A DNA stretch of 64,000 nt. Origin: an uncultured Aquimarina sp. Its GTDB lineage: Bacteria > Bacteroidota > Bacteroidia > Flavobacteriales > Flavobacteriaceae. Positions 25,967-34,688 of this stretch are shown in pieces (within the stretch, counting starts at the first letter, position 1; the number at the start of each line of letters is the position of its first letter). The notes below the pieces were generated by a model that saw only the letters and a program-made list of their open reading frames with translations, did not search any database and was not told the origin of the DNA. The stretch is taken from assembly GCA_947496355.1 (NCBI GenBank), contig CANMCO010000010.1:62001-126000 (forward strand). The letters are read 5' to 3'. A program made the translations under genes and the position numbers.

Positions 25967-26146
25967 ATGCCAGCCTGGTTTAAAAGTAAATCTAGATTGC
26001 AAAAGTTACAGGATAATTACTGTAAACTAATGAAGAATGCTTATAAAACTGCAGTAAAAAACAAAGATAAAAGTGATCTACTTCATAAAGAAGCAAACCA
26101 AATCCTAATGGAAATTAAGAAATTAGAAAATCAATCGGCTTCTTAA
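25967..26146 (+). CDS. Lacal_2735 family small protein
   Basis: 59 residues reading MPAWFKSKSRLQKLQDNYCKLMKNAYKT... and ending IKKLENQSAS. The pattern (short hydrophobic start with Phe-Lys, then LQKLQDNYxKLMKxAY, a Ser/Asp-rich turn and a second amphipathic helix) matches the small Lacal_2735 family of Flavobacteriia, a helical hairpin of unknown role. It stands alone between the DUF4197 gene and the convergent alpha/beta hydrolase, ending 4 bases from it. Confidence 0.8.
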   Translation: MPAWFKSKSRLQKLQDNYCKLMKNAYKTAVKNKDKSDLLHKEANQILMEIKKLENQSAS

Positions 26147-26150
26147 AAAA

Positions 26151-26930
26151 TTATGACTGCTGAATAAAGCTAATCGTTGCTTTATTAAAAACCTCTGGTT
26201 GTTCTACATTTACAACATGCCCAGAATTTTCAACCACAAAAAGTCTGGATAATTTATGCGAAGCAACTACTTTTTGAACAGAAGGCAAAAACAGATAATC
26301 TTCTTCGCCCATAACATATAGTGTAGGAATTTTAATATCCTTTGCTCTAAAAAATCTAAGCAACGGATTAATTTCTGAAGTAAGTCTAAACCAACGAACG
26401 AATTCTTTTTGATATAACTTCTTCGCTTCATTTGCAAAAAGTAATCTAGATTGTTTGTGATTTTTCTTGGGCATAATAATAAACGCAAAAAACTTATACA
26501 AGAACATATATGGGATTACTGATTTAAAAACAACTCCCAAACGCATTAGGACCTGAGATCTTAAGTTCAGTTTCATGATTGCACCTCCCATAATCATACT
26601 AGAAACTCGTTCTGGATATTTTTCTGCCAAGTTTCTAATTAATATAGTACCCAATGATATGCCAACAAAATGAGATTTCTTTACATTTTCTTTATCAATC
26701 ACCTTTACAATATCATCTGTAATAGAATCGAATGTGTATTTAGAATTAAAAGCATCTTTAAATGCAGGTTTTGAATTACCATGCCCTCTAAGATCTAATA
26801 TAAGTACATTAAAATGCTTTCTGAATTCACGAACTTGCTTAAACCATATAGAAGAACTACCTCCTGCTCCATGAACAAAAGTTACCCACTCTATACGCTT
26901 AGGATGATGATATACCGAATAATTTAGCAA
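26151..26930 (-). CDS. Alpha/beta hydrolase
   Basis: 259 residues, soluble, full length for the fold. The oxyanion region is FVHGAGGSSSIW; the strand-5 elbow is FVGISLGTILI, with the nucleophile Ser. The acid is probably the Asp in VMGEEDYLF, and the catalytic His is in VENSGHVVNVEQP. A small lid lies between about 130 and 185. The substrate is not predictable; esterases, lactonases and related enzymes look alike at this level. Confidence 0.9.
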   Translation of the reverse strand: MLNYSVYHHPKRIEWVTFVHGAGGSSSIWFKQVREFRKHFNVLILDLRGHGNSKPAFKDAFNSKYTFDSITDDIVKVIDKENVKKSHFVGISLGTILIRNLAEKYPERVSSMIMGGAIMKLNLRSQVLMRLGVVFKSVIPYMFLYKFFAFIIMPKKNHKQSRLLFANEAKKLYQKEFVRWFRLTSEINPLLRFFRAKDIKIPTLYVMGEEDYLFLPSVQKVVASHKLSRLFVVENSGHVVNVEQPEVFNKATISFIQQS

Positions 26931-27031
26931 TAGTATGTTGTTTAGTGCGTCAAAAGTATAAACTTATTTCATAAAACAGTTAGGCTTAACAGTATTTAAA
27001 GAAATGTTTATCGACCAAAAACTAATTAATC

Positions 27032-27814
27032 TCAATGCAGGGTTTTAAAATAAGAAAAAGCAGTAGCCAAACGAGAGCCATACCATGAAAAATATTCCCC
27101 ATCTACCAAGATAATTTTGACGTTTGGATTAATCTTCTGTATTTCATCAATATGTTTTTCAGAAAAAGGATAAGGTTCTGAAGACAAGAGAATCAAATCG
27201 AGGTTCGTTATGTCTTTAAGTTGATTTAGTGAAACTTCAGGATAACGGCTTTCATGGCCAAAGACATTAGTAAAACCATTTATATCCAAAAGATGATCTA
27301 TGAACGTATTATTACCAACAACTATCCAAGGGTCTTTCCATATAAAATAGGCTACCTTTTTTCTAGGAATATTAATTATAAAATCAGAAAAGGATTTCTC
27401 TTCTGATTTTATGTTATAAATAAGCTCTTTTGCCTCGTCTTGTTTTTTGAAGATCATTCCATATTGCAGAATCATCTCAAGCGCATCTTTTGTTGAAAAA
27501 ATATCAGAAACATGAACCACAAATTCTTTTTGTAAAGATTCTACAATATCCTTGGTATTTTCCTCTTTGTTACATAAAATAATATCCGGATTTAGCTTCT
27601 TAATCTTTTCAAAATCTACCTTCTTAGTTCCTCCTACTATGGTTTTTTCTTTTCTTATATCGTTGGGATGTACACAAAACTTAGTGACACCAACAATACT
27701 GTTCTTTAATCCTAAATCTACCAACAGTTCGGTTTGCGAAGGAACTAAAGATACTAAACGTTTTGGAGTGTCTAAAAATTCTATTTTTCTTCCTAGCTGA
27801 TCAGTATAAATCAT
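27032..27814 (-). CDS. BtuF-like helical-backbone metal receptor
   Basis: 260 residues. Typical class III substrate-binding protein features: RLVSLVPSQTELLVDLGL at the start, IVGVTKFCVHP, the KKLNPDIILCNKEEN helix, and the linking helix before the C-terminal lobe (LNQLKDITNLDLILLSSEPYPFSEKH). BtuF (cobalamin) and siderophore receptors share this fold. It has no signal peptide and no ABC permease beside it, so a cytoplasmic or alternative role is possible. A link with the B12-dependent IcmF of this window is only a suggestion. Confidence 0.82.
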   Translation of the reverse strand: MIYTDQLGRKIEFLDTPKRLVSLVPSQTELLVDLGLKNSIVGVTKFCVHPNDIRKEKTIVGGTKKVDFEKIKKLNPDIILCNKEENTKDIVESLQKEFVVHVSDIFSTKDALEMILQYGMIFKKQDEAKELIYNIKSEEKSFSDFIINIPRKKVAYFIWKDPWIVVGNNTFIDHLLDINGFTNVFGHESRYPEVSLNQLKDITNLDLILLSSEPYPFSEKHIDEIQKINPNVKIILVDGEYFSWYGSRLATAFSYFKTLH

Positions 27815-27956
27815 AAATTTTATTTACCTAAAAGATTATAATCTTAATAAAAAGCCAAAAGTTCATAAACACTTAATAACTAATCACTTAATGCTAGGGA
27901 TTTTGGAGAAAATTCCCTATATTAGATATATATTTTTAATATAAAAACACGGGGCT

Positions 27957-28073
27957 ATGAATTCAGTATTACTTAACATTATCATTTATGGTATAATGGC
28001 ATTTTTTATAGTGTTCATCGCATATGGACTTTATGGATATGCAAAACAGGTATTTAATGCGAATAGACGTTAA
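27957..28073 (+). CDS. Small single-pass membrane protein
   Basis: 38 residues: MNSVLLNIIIYGIMAFFIVFIAYGLYGYAK... ends QVFNANRR. One membrane helix (about 5-27) has a basic C-terminal tail, predicted inside. It lies in a 318-base spacer between two minus-strand genes and is followed by a strong terminator (28093-28134), which supports real expression. No family is recognised. Confidence 0.5.
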   Translation: MNSVLLNIIIYGIMAFFIVFIAYGLYGYAKQVFNANRR

Positions 28074-28092
28074 TTAAAATTCTATTCTATTG

Positions 28093-28134
28093 AAGAACGA
28101 GAATCTTTTTAATAAAGGTTCTCGTTCTTTTTTT
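28093..28134. terminator. Bidirectional terminator
   Basis: The stem AAGAACGAGAA/TTCTCGTTCTT (11 bp) has a 15-base A+T-rich loop and a long T-run on the plus side; the facing side is A-rich. It ends both the small membrane-protein transcript and pyrF. Confidence 0.85.
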
Positions 28135-28954
28135 ATTTTCTTTTTTCAAGAATTTGTCTCATTTCTTTTTGAAGTTCTAAAGCTTTATCGGCAGCCGCTT
28201 CTGCATAATTTACATCCTTTGATGCATAAATAATTCCTCTAGAAGAATTAATGAGCAAACCTACTTGATCATTAAGCCCATATTTACAAACTTCTTGTAA
28301 ACTTCCTCCCTGTGCTCCCACACCAGGAACTAATAAAAAGCTATCGGGTAATATACTTCGAATACCTGATAAATACTCTGCTTTTGTGGCCCCAACTACA
28401 TACATTAGGTTTTCAGAATTCTTCCAGGACTTTGAAGTTTCAAGAACTTGCTTATACAATTCTTTACCTGCTACATCCTTTGTTTGAAAATCAAACGCTC
28501 CTTCATTAGAAGTAAGTGCAAGAAGTATCGTATGTCTATCATTAAAAGCTAAAAAAGGCTCTACAGAATCTTTACCCATATATGGAGCCACTGTTATTGA
28601 ATCAAACTCTAAATCTTCAAAAAATGCTTTGGCATACATTGTACTCGTATTTCCAATATCTCCTCTTTTTGCATCTGCAATGGTAAATACTTCAGGATAA
28701 TTGGTATTTAGGTATTGGATGGTCTTCTCTAAAGACTTCCAACCTTGTACACCATACGCTTCATAAAAAGCTGTATTTGGCTTATAACCAACTGCCAAAT
28801 GATGCGTAGCATCTATAATTGCCTTATTAAATTCAAAAATTGGGTCTTCTTCTTCTAATAAATGCTTCGGAATTTTATTAAGATCAACATCTAAACCTAT
28901 GCACAAAAAAGATTTCTTTTTATGTATCTGATCTACGAGTTCTTGAGTTGTCAT
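28133..28954 (-). CDS. pyrF: Orotidine 5'-phosphate decarboxylase
   Basis: 273 residues, the longer class of PyrF found in Bacteroidota and actinobacteria. The N-terminal strand FLCIGLDVDLNKIPKHL and the catalytic core TIADAKRGDIGNTS (Asp-Lys-x-x-Asp charge network) are complete. The phosphate-binding end reads FLLVPGVGAQGG and LINSSRGIIYA. It decarboxylates OMP to UMP, the last step of pyrimidine synthesis. It ends 28 bases after the upstream minus-strand dehydrogenase gene begins the spacer, so the two may share a transcript. Confidence 0.96.
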   Translation of the reverse strand: MTTQELVDQIHKKKSFLCIGLDVDLNKIPKHLLEEEDPIFEFNKAIIDATHHLAVGYKPNTAFYEAYGVQGWKSLEKTIQYLNTNYPEVFTIADAKRGDIGNTSTMYAKAFFEDLEFDSITVAPYMGKDSVEPFLAFNDRHTILLALTSNEGAFDFQTKDVAGKELYKQVLETSKSWKNSENLMYVVGATKAEYLSGIRSILPDSFLLVPGVGAQGGSLQEVCKYGLNDQVGLLINSSRGIIYASKDVNYAEAAADKALELQKEMRQILEKRK

Positions 28955-28981
28955 AATGTACTTATAAAATTTATTGTAAAA

Positions 28982-30190
28982 TTACTCCTTACCATCAACA
29001 TATTTCTGAAGGTAACTAAATCTTTTTGTCAATTTACCATCCTGAGTCATTCTTGCTCTTTCTAAAACACCATCTTTATCATCATTAAAAAATGCGGGAA
29101 TTACATATTCTAAAAACATTTCTCCAAACCCTTCACTTGCATCCTTGGGTAATTCACAAGGTAAGTTATCAACCGCCATTACAACAATTGCATTTGAATC
29201 TTTATAATCAACCTCTTTTTCTGTTTCCGGATCATAGCCATAAATTGGGTCTGCAATGGTAGAGGCCCTTAATGTTGTTGCGACAGGCCCATCGATATCA
29301 CAAGAAACATCCGCTACTACCTTGATATTAAAATCTTTAGATTTTGCATCATCTCTGGTATAAATAAATGGCGCACCATCACCAAAAAAATGTCCGGCAA
29401 TATACATGTCACTTACCATGGCAAAACGCATAAAGTTTGATATATATTCCTGAGGGTGCTTATAAAAATCACTCTTATCCCACACAACTCCATCTTTCCT
29501 TTTATTATAATCCAACACATCAATCTGAACATAAACAGGCTGATCAAAAGTCTTATTTAAATAATCTTCTACAGAAACTTCCTTGATTCTCATTGCATCC
29601 AAAATTTCCTTGGCCCCACCTCCAACTTTACCATTTCCTGTAAGGACAATCTTAATATTGGGTAAAGAAACCCTTGATAGCTCTAATTCTAAAGCTTTTT
29701 GATCAACAAGAGTTTCTGCTTTCGGAAGTTCAAAAGTATCAAACTTTAGTCCCCAGGCTCTAAATCCATTATATGCTCCAACAATACCTGCATAACGACC
29801 AAAACCGATCAATCTAAATCCTCTTGCACCAACAATAACCTCGTGATCGTATAACTCGATGTTTTTATCAAGAATTGCTCTTAGCAAATCTCTATTGTAC
29901 GGCTGTTTCTTTATCGTATGAGAAAAGAAAAAATATTTTTTATTAGGAATTAAATCAGAAATAGGCACTTCTTTTACCCCAAGTAGAACTTCTGCATCAG
30001 CAATATTATCAGAAACTGTAAAACCAGCCTCTTCATAATTTTCATCGGTAAACACCCTTATATCAGAGCTTTCTACTACAAAAGAAGCTTCTGGAAATTT
30101 AGATTTTGCATTTTTTAGGCCATCTGGAGAGAAAACAACACGACGATCTGGCGGGTTTTTACGTTCTTTAATAATACCGAACTTGGTCAT
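28982..30190 (-). CDS. NAD(P)-dependent saccharopine dehydrogenase-like (lysine-forming type) oxidoreductase
   Basis: 402 residues from the ATG at 30190 (MTKFGIIKERKNPPDRRVVFSP). The frame extends 25 codons upstream through a poorly coding stretch, which I exclude. The N-terminal AlaDH/PNT-like domain shows REKNPPDRR-type residues that bind the substrate carboxylates, then KYFFFSHTIKKQPYN and a Rossmann motif KIVLTGNGKVGGGA. The late FNIKVVADVSCDIDGPVATTLRAS segment is typical of the Lys1-like group. Proteins of this group in flavobacteria are annotated both as alanine dehydrogenase and as saccharopine dehydrogenase; I prefer the latter, without certainty. Confidence 0.8.
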   Translation of the reverse strand: MTKFGIIKERKNPPDRRVVFSPDGLKNAKSKFPEASFVVESSDIRVFTDENYEEAGFTVSDNIADAEVLLGVKEVPISDLIPNKKYFFFSHTIKKQPYNRDLLRAILDKNIELYDHEVIVGARGFRLIGFGRYAGIVGAYNGFRAWGLKFDTFELPKAETLVDQKALELELSRVSLPNIKIVLTGNGKVGGGAKEILDAMRIKEVSVEDYLNKTFDQPVYVQIDVLDYNKRKDGVVWDKSDFYKHPQEYISNFMRFAMVSDMYIAGHFFGDGAPFIYTRDDAKSKDFNIKVVADVSCDIDGPVATTLRASTIADPIYGYDPETEKEVDYKDSNAIVVMAVDNLPCELPKDASEGFGEMFLEYVIPAFFNDDKDGVLERARMTQDGKLTKRFSYLQKYVDGKE

Positions 30191-30249
30191 ATGAAAATGG
30201 TATATTTTTTGTAGTTTAAAATTGCGGCTAAAGATATAACAATTATAGT

Positions 30250-30257
30250 TATCTTTG
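30250..30257 (+). promoter_or_regulatory. Bacteroidota -7 promoter box of ssrA
   Basis: TATCTTTG matches TAnnTTTG exactly, 43 bases before the mature tmRNA 5' end. That leaves a short 5' precursor for RNase P to remove. A TTG lies about 25 bases further upstream. Confidence 0.45.
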
Positions 30258-30299
30258 CCAACCAATTTTGATGTTAAAAGACATCAAACTATGAATTTT

Positions 30300-30693
30300 G
30301 GGGTCGACTGGTTTTGACAGCGAGATTAATAGGATGGTAAGCACGTCGAGCTATGAAGTTAATGCTCGTAAATATCTATTTCACTTTTTTAAACGGCGAG
30401 AATAACTACGCCCTAGCTGCATAATCTGAATTTTAGTAGGATATGCCTCGGCCCGTTAGACGGGCAAGCAGGATACTCTTCAAAAGCCTTGGTTTATGGC
30501 GTTTGGTTTTGAGTATCGTAAAAGTAAACCTAGAAATTATAGGGTCTTGATATTGTTTCGAAACTTAATTGAGAATAAGCGATAAGTTGGCGGTTTTTGG
30601 TCTTTCATATCGACGAAAATTAAACAAAAACTAAACGTGTAGAAAGCTATTGTGTTACTTGTTTGGACGAGGGTTCGAATCCCTCCGACTCCA
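30300..30693 (+). ncRNA. ssrA: tmRNA (transfer-messenger RNA)
   Basis: 394 bases. The acceptor 5' strand GGGGTCG pairs with CGACTCC at the 3' end (one G-U), followed by the discriminator A. The tRNA-like half is completed by the GAGGGTTCGAATCCCTC T-arm. The tag reading frame is at 30395-30424: GGC GAG AAT AAC TAC GCC CTA GCT GCA TAA, giving GENNYALAA, a usual Bacteroidota tag. CCA is not encoded (CTT follows). It rescues stalled ribosomes with SmpB. Its 3' end is also the boundary of the 16 kb locus that follows. Confidence 0.97.
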
Positions 30694-30694
30694 C
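30681..30694 (+). repeat. Direct repeat at tmRNA 3' end (candidate attL core)
   Basis: CCCTCCGACTCCAC, the last 13 bases of ssrA plus one, is repeated exactly at 46692-46705. A duplicated tRNA/tmRNA 3' end is the usual scar of site-specific integration by tyrosine recombinases. Confidence 0.6.
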
Positions 30695-30697
30695 TTC

Positions 30698-30723
30698 AAT
30701 CCTGCCTAATGGCAGGATTTTGT
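30698..30723 (+). terminator. tmRNA terminator
   Basis: The 9-bp stem AATCCTGCC/GGCAGGATT with TAAT loop and T-rich tail starts 5 bases after the tmRNA end. Confidence 0.8.
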
Positions 30724-30724
30724 G

Positions 30725-30876
30725 TTTCTGGGGGATTCGGTATGCGCGCCAGCTGGCTCCTCCGCTAAATTGATCCACAGGATCAATTCTTAACGCTACG
30801 GACCTCTCTGAAATCCACTGAAAATCAACCAAATTCCTTCAAAAGCTCATAAACATAGTGTTTCTGAGCTTTTTTA
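30725..30876. repeat. Palindrome-rich element and terminator inside left edge of island
   Basis: The stretch holds a 10-bp palindrome GCCAGCTGGC (30748-30757), a 9-bp inverted repeat AATTGATCC-ACA-GGATCAATT (30768-30788) extended by CGCTAA/TTAACG, and a terminator AAAAGCTCA...TGAGCTTTTTT (30841-30874). It is notably richer in G+C than its surroundings. A 61-codon open frame running antisense through this element and the tmRNA is not a gene. Confidence 0.5.
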
Positions 30877-30907
30877 TTTTCCTTTAATATCAAATAAAAT
30901 GAGCAGT

Positions 30908-30920
30908 ATTCGGTGTGTAT
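30908..30920 (+). repeat. Integrase-arm-like motif, left side
   Basis: ATTCGGTGTGTAT matches ATTCGGTGCGTAT at 46621-46633 in 12 of 13 positions and has the same orientation. It lies about 215 bases inside the left core repeat. Confidence 0.4.
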
Positions 30921-30990
30921 TTTTAGCACCTAATTTATGACAACATTCTGTTACTTCGACAGTTCTCAAACAACAATAAAAAGTGTTCTC

Positions 30991-32142
30991 TTATTTTAAT
31001 ATTGAAAATTTATAAACACATATAGAGTAAAATTCTTCTTTGGGACTCAATTGGGTTAAAGGAAAATGAGGTTTGTTAGGACTGTCGGGAAAATGTTGTG
31101 TTTCCAAACAAAAAGCTGTCCTGTAATTATAGATTCTACCTTTTTTTCCTTGTATGGAACCATCCAAAAAATTCCCTCCGTAAAATTGTAATCCCGGTTC
31201 ATTGGTATATACTTTCATCGTTCTTCCAGAAGCAGGTTCTACCACCTTAGCGGCATAATTTAGTCCTTCTAAATTTTGATTTAACACAAAATTATGGTCA
31301 TACCCCAATCCGTATTTCAATTGCTTATGATCGGCATTTACTTTATCCCCAATAGCAGTTAATTTCTGGAAGTCAAAAGGGGTATTTTCTACAGTAGCTA
31401 ATCTACCTGTAGGAATCAACTCGTCATCTACTGGGGTATAATAAGATGCATTAATCTGTAATAAATGATCGTTAATAGTACCATTGCCAGCTCCTCTTAA
31501 ATTAAAAAAAGAATGGTGCGTTAGATTAATTATTGTTGGCGCATCTGTTGTAGCCCAATATTCGATCTTCAATTCATTTGCATTGGTAAGCTCATATCTC
31601 ACCTTAATGGTTAAATTACCCGGGTAGCCTTCTTCCATATGTTTAGATACGTATTGAAGTTCTAATGTCTGGTTATCAATTTGATATGCATCCCAAATTA
31701 CAGCATCAAATCCCTTACCCCCTCCATGAAGATGATTGCCATTATTATTTGTAGCCAACACATATTTTTTGGAGTCTAATGTAAATTTTCCTTCTTTAAT
31801 TCTATTTGCGTAGCGCCCAATAAGGGCTCCAAAATATCTCTCTTTGGAAGTCTGGTAATCTTCAATAGTAGCATGTCCTAACACAACATCTTCATAATTT
31901 CCGTTTCGATCAGGCAACCATAGCGAAACTACTTTACCTCCATAATTAGTGATTTCAGATACAGTTCCCTGTTTGTTTTTTAGAACAAAGAGCGTCGTTT
32001 TTTTATCCCCTATGGTTTTTTCAAAATTACTTTTTTTTAAAAGAGCAATTTTGTCGTGATTTGTTTTCATTTCTTGTGCTTGAGTAACACTTAATGACAA
32101 TAATAAAAACAAAATTTTGATTGTTTTATATCTCGTTGACAT
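30991..32142 (-). CDS. galM: Aldose 1-epimerase (mutarotase), exported
   Basis: 383 residues with a signal peptide (cleavage after VTQA). GalM signatures are complete: NLTHHSFFNLRG holds the catalytic His, GLGYDHNFVL the substrate Asp region, and GLQFYGGNFLDG precedes the C-terminal CLETQHFPDSPN with the second catalytic Glu. The enzyme interconverts alpha and beta anomers of galactose or other aldoses. Placed last in a SusCD locus with GH43 enzymes, it probably prepares released arabinose, xylose or galactose for import (inference). Confidence 0.93.
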   Translation of the reverse strand: MSTRYKTIKILFLLLSLSVTQAQEMKTNHDKIALLKKSNFEKTIGDKKTTLFVLKNKQGTVSEITNYGGKVVSLWLPDRNGNYEDVVLGHATIEDYQTSKERYFGALIGRYANRIKEGKFTLDSKKYVLATNNNGNHLHGGGKGFDAVIWDAYQIDNQTLELQYVSKHMEEGYPGNLTIKVRYELTNANELKIEYWATTDAPTIINLTHHSFFNLRGAGNGTINDHLLQINASYYTPVDDELIPTGRLATVENTPFDFQKLTAIGDKVNADHKQLKYGLGYDHNFVLNQNLEGLNYAAKVVEPASGRTMKVYTNEPGLQFYGGNFLDGSIQGKKGRIYNYRTAFCLETQHFPDSPNKPHFPLTQLSPKEEFYSICVYKFSILK

Positions 32143-32246
32143 ATTTTATTACTTTCTTAATTAGCCTACCTATAATTGAGCCTGTAATGTACTTTGGATT
32201 TTATGAGAACATCTCTTCTCCAAAATATACAATAGATGTTTTATTG

Positions 32247-34436
32247 TTATTCTTTGATTATTTTTTCGGAAGCAATTTGTTTACCATTTACGCTGACGGT
32301 CAATATATACATTCCAGGAATCAGATCTTTTATCTCAAAATCATAAGTATCTTGAGTCGTTTCTACTTTTCTTACCAATCTACCTGTCATATCTCTAATA
32401 AACAGGGTAGTCATTTTTTTCGGCAATCCTTTTATACTGAATACATCAGAGAACGGATTAGGGCTTACACTTAAGTTTTTCTCATCTAGTGATGAGTTTG
32501 TTCTACCTTTTAAAATATTGATATTATCAAACCGCCATAATTGGCAATCCCCTCCCCAATAAGAATACTGAAGTACATTTGCACCGATATTGGGAGAACA
32601 ATTTTCTACATCCAATGCCAATCCGCTGGCCTTTGAAATCACTTTATAATAACCATTGCTCACATGTTTAATCATCCATTTTTGGCAATCATTATCGTAA
32701 TTTTGCCATTGATGAATATTGACCCCCAAATCTGAAGAACAAAATGGAACATCTACAGACTTGCCACTACTCTCGGATTGTATTCTATAAAACCCACCTC
32801 CTTCACTGGAAACTTGCCATTTCTGACAGTCATTGTTTAACCAGTTCCAGACATGAATGTTAGCTCCATTTGCAGCATCGCAGCTATTCAGGTCCAGAAC
32901 CTTTCCTCCCTTTTTGGAAGTAATTCGGTACACTCCATCAACAAGTTCCGTATTTGTAGAACCAACCAATTCCATCTTAAATTTTTGGTTATCTCTGCCC
33001 AACCAATCGTATTGTTGCAAATTGGCTCCATTTTGAGTAACCTGGCCTGTATCCTGTATATCCAAAACTTTATTACTTTGTCTGGAAACAACTCTATAAT
33101 ATCCGTCTCCTATATCAACAAATGACCATTGTTGACAATAACCGCCGTTTGGGGGCCACATTCTTACATTGGCCGCATTGGCTATAGAACAATTAATAAC
33201 ATCTAATGCTAGCCCACCTGCCAATGAAGTAATGGTATGACACCCTTCTGGAGTCGCCTGAATATGCCATTGTTGATTCAATCCCCCCGTATCCTGGTAT
33301 TGGGATACATTAGTAGCATTTTTCGGAGAAGCGCCCTCTACATCGAGCATCCTGTTACTGATCTTTACCTGAATCTTGTAGATACCGTTGGCTATTTGAG
33401 AATCAACAGGAAGTGTAAACTCTCCGCTGGGGGATGTCAGCTTAATTCCCGTAGCACTGGGGGCTGGGAATACCGGAGTATTATCTGTATTCCAATACAG
33501 ACGCTGCGCCCTGGTAGTTCTTGAATTATTACAAGCACCTCCAGCTTCAGGAGTTGCATGATACACAAACCAATCTTCGGTACCATCTGGTGATTTAAAA
33601 AAACCATGATGCCCAGGTCCGAATGCATCTACCTGATCATTTCTTGAAAAAACTGTTCCGGGACGAATGTTCCATGAAGATCTTGACATTGGATTGGAAC
33701 TAGCATTCATGGTAGCCAATCTAAGCCGATAGTTGGGGCTGGTACACCCTTCTACAGAATAGGTCAAATTCACTGTATTGCCTCTTCGAATAATCGCCGG
33801 ACCTTCATTTACCGTACCTTCACCAAATATAGGTTCGGTAAGCAAACTTCGTGAACTAGTTATTGTCCAGGGATTTGAAACCTGGGCGATATATAAGTTT
33901 TGACCTCCTATTGAGAAATTAGAGGTACGCTTTCCTGAGTAAATAATATAGTTCGACCCATTATGTGTAAAAAAAATATGGTCGATAGCATAGTAATCTG
34001 CTCCAGGAGGAACCAATCGTCCTTTATACACCCAGGTCCCTGTAGTGGGATCTGAAGCATTATTCTCAAGTACGTGCATTCTTTGGTCTGCTATATTCAA
34101 AGAGCTGTTGTTTTTTGGAGCGGTATAGTATATGTACCATTTTCCGTTGTAACGGAAAATCTCGGGAGCCCAATAGTTTCCTGCTTGCCCACCAGGGCTA
34201 CTTGGTGAGAATACCGTATAACGGCGGGCGCTTTTTAAACCTTCCAGGGTACGTGATCTTTGAAAAGAAACATCACCTCCTGTAGTGCCTGTTAGATAAT
34301 AATAATTCTGATAGTAAAAAATATATGGATCAGCCAAATCGGCGACAGGATTAGAAAAGTCTTGTCCTGTCATCGATGGGGAGGCCAAAATTAACAAAAA
34401 GGCTAAACTGATCAAGTGTTTAGTAATTTTTAGCAT
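32247..34436 (-). CDS. GH43 family glycosidase with two ricin-type lectin regions and T9SS sorting domain
   Basis: 729 residues. A signal peptide (1-24) precedes a GH43 five-bladed propeller (about 25-330) with the catalytic base in LADPYIFYYQNYYYLTGT, NYWAPEIF, AIDHIFF, the general acid in VNEGPAI, and FGPGHHGF. Two beta-trefoil regions (about 345-485 and 495-640) show repeated QxW motifs (LNQQWH, CQQWSF, CQKWQV, CQKWMI, CQLWRF). A C-terminal Por-type domain (about 650-729) starts SVSPNPFSD and ends MYILTVSVNGKQIASEKI. It is therefore exported by the type IX system, on the surface or released, where the lectins hold it on arabinose/xylose-containing glycans (inference). Confidence 0.93.
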   Translation of the reverse strand: MLKITKHLISLAFLLILASPSMTGQDFSNPVADLADPYIFYYQNYYYLTGTTGGDVSFQRSRTLEGLKSARRYTVFSPSSPGGQAGNYWAPEIFRYNGKWYIYYTAPKNNSSLNIADQRMHVLENNASDPTTGTWVYKGRLVPPGADYYAIDHIFFTHNGSNYIIYSGKRTSNFSIGGQNLYIAQVSNPWTITSSRSLLTEPIFGEGTVNEGPAIIRRGNTVNLTYSVEGCTSPNYRLRLATMNASSNPMSRSSWNIRPGTVFSRNDQVDAFGPGHHGFFKSPDGTEDWFVYHATPEAGGACNNSRTTRAQRLYWNTDNTPVFPAPSATGIKLTSPSGEFTLPVDSQIANGIYKIQVKISNRMLDVEGASPKNATNVSQYQDTGGLNQQWHIQATPEGCHTITSLAGGLALDVINCSIANAANVRMWPPNGGYCQQWSFVDIGDGYYRVVSRQSNKVLDIQDTGQVTQNGANLQQYDWLGRDNQKFKMELVGSTNTELVDGVYRITSKKGGKVLDLNSCDAANGANIHVWNWLNNDCQKWQVSSEGGGFYRIQSESSGKSVDVPFCSSDLGVNIHQWQNYDNDCQKWMIKHVSNGYYKVISKASGLALDVENCSPNIGANVLQYSYWGGDCQLWRFDNINILKGRTNSSLDEKNLSVSPNPFSDVFSIKGLPKKMTTLFIRDMTGRLVRKVETTQDTYDFEIKDLIPGMYILTVSVNGKQIASEKIIKE

Positions 34437-34688
34437 GATACTAGTTTTAGGGGTTATTATTTATTTTGAAATAAAACTCATTCAAAATCTATGGGTAATA
34501 AAGCTTGAGAATACGTTTTTAAAATAACCGAATCATATTAAGTAATGATCTAGAGTAATATCGTATGTGATTACAATCACCATGTTCAAAAAATATATCT
34601 GTATTATTATTTTCGGGTTATGCTAAATTACCATCAGGAACATTATACATTCATCTTTTGTTTTCCCATTACAATGTTGAGATCATTA

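Noticed and set aside
28955..28981. Separate promoter for pyrF
   Set aside because: The spacer is only 27 bases with no -7 box, so co-transcription with the upstream dehydrogenase gene is simpler.
30647..30832. Minus-strand 61-codon open frame
   Set aside because: It is antisense to the tmRNA 3' half and to the palindrome cluster; its GFEPSS segment is simply the reversed T-arm.
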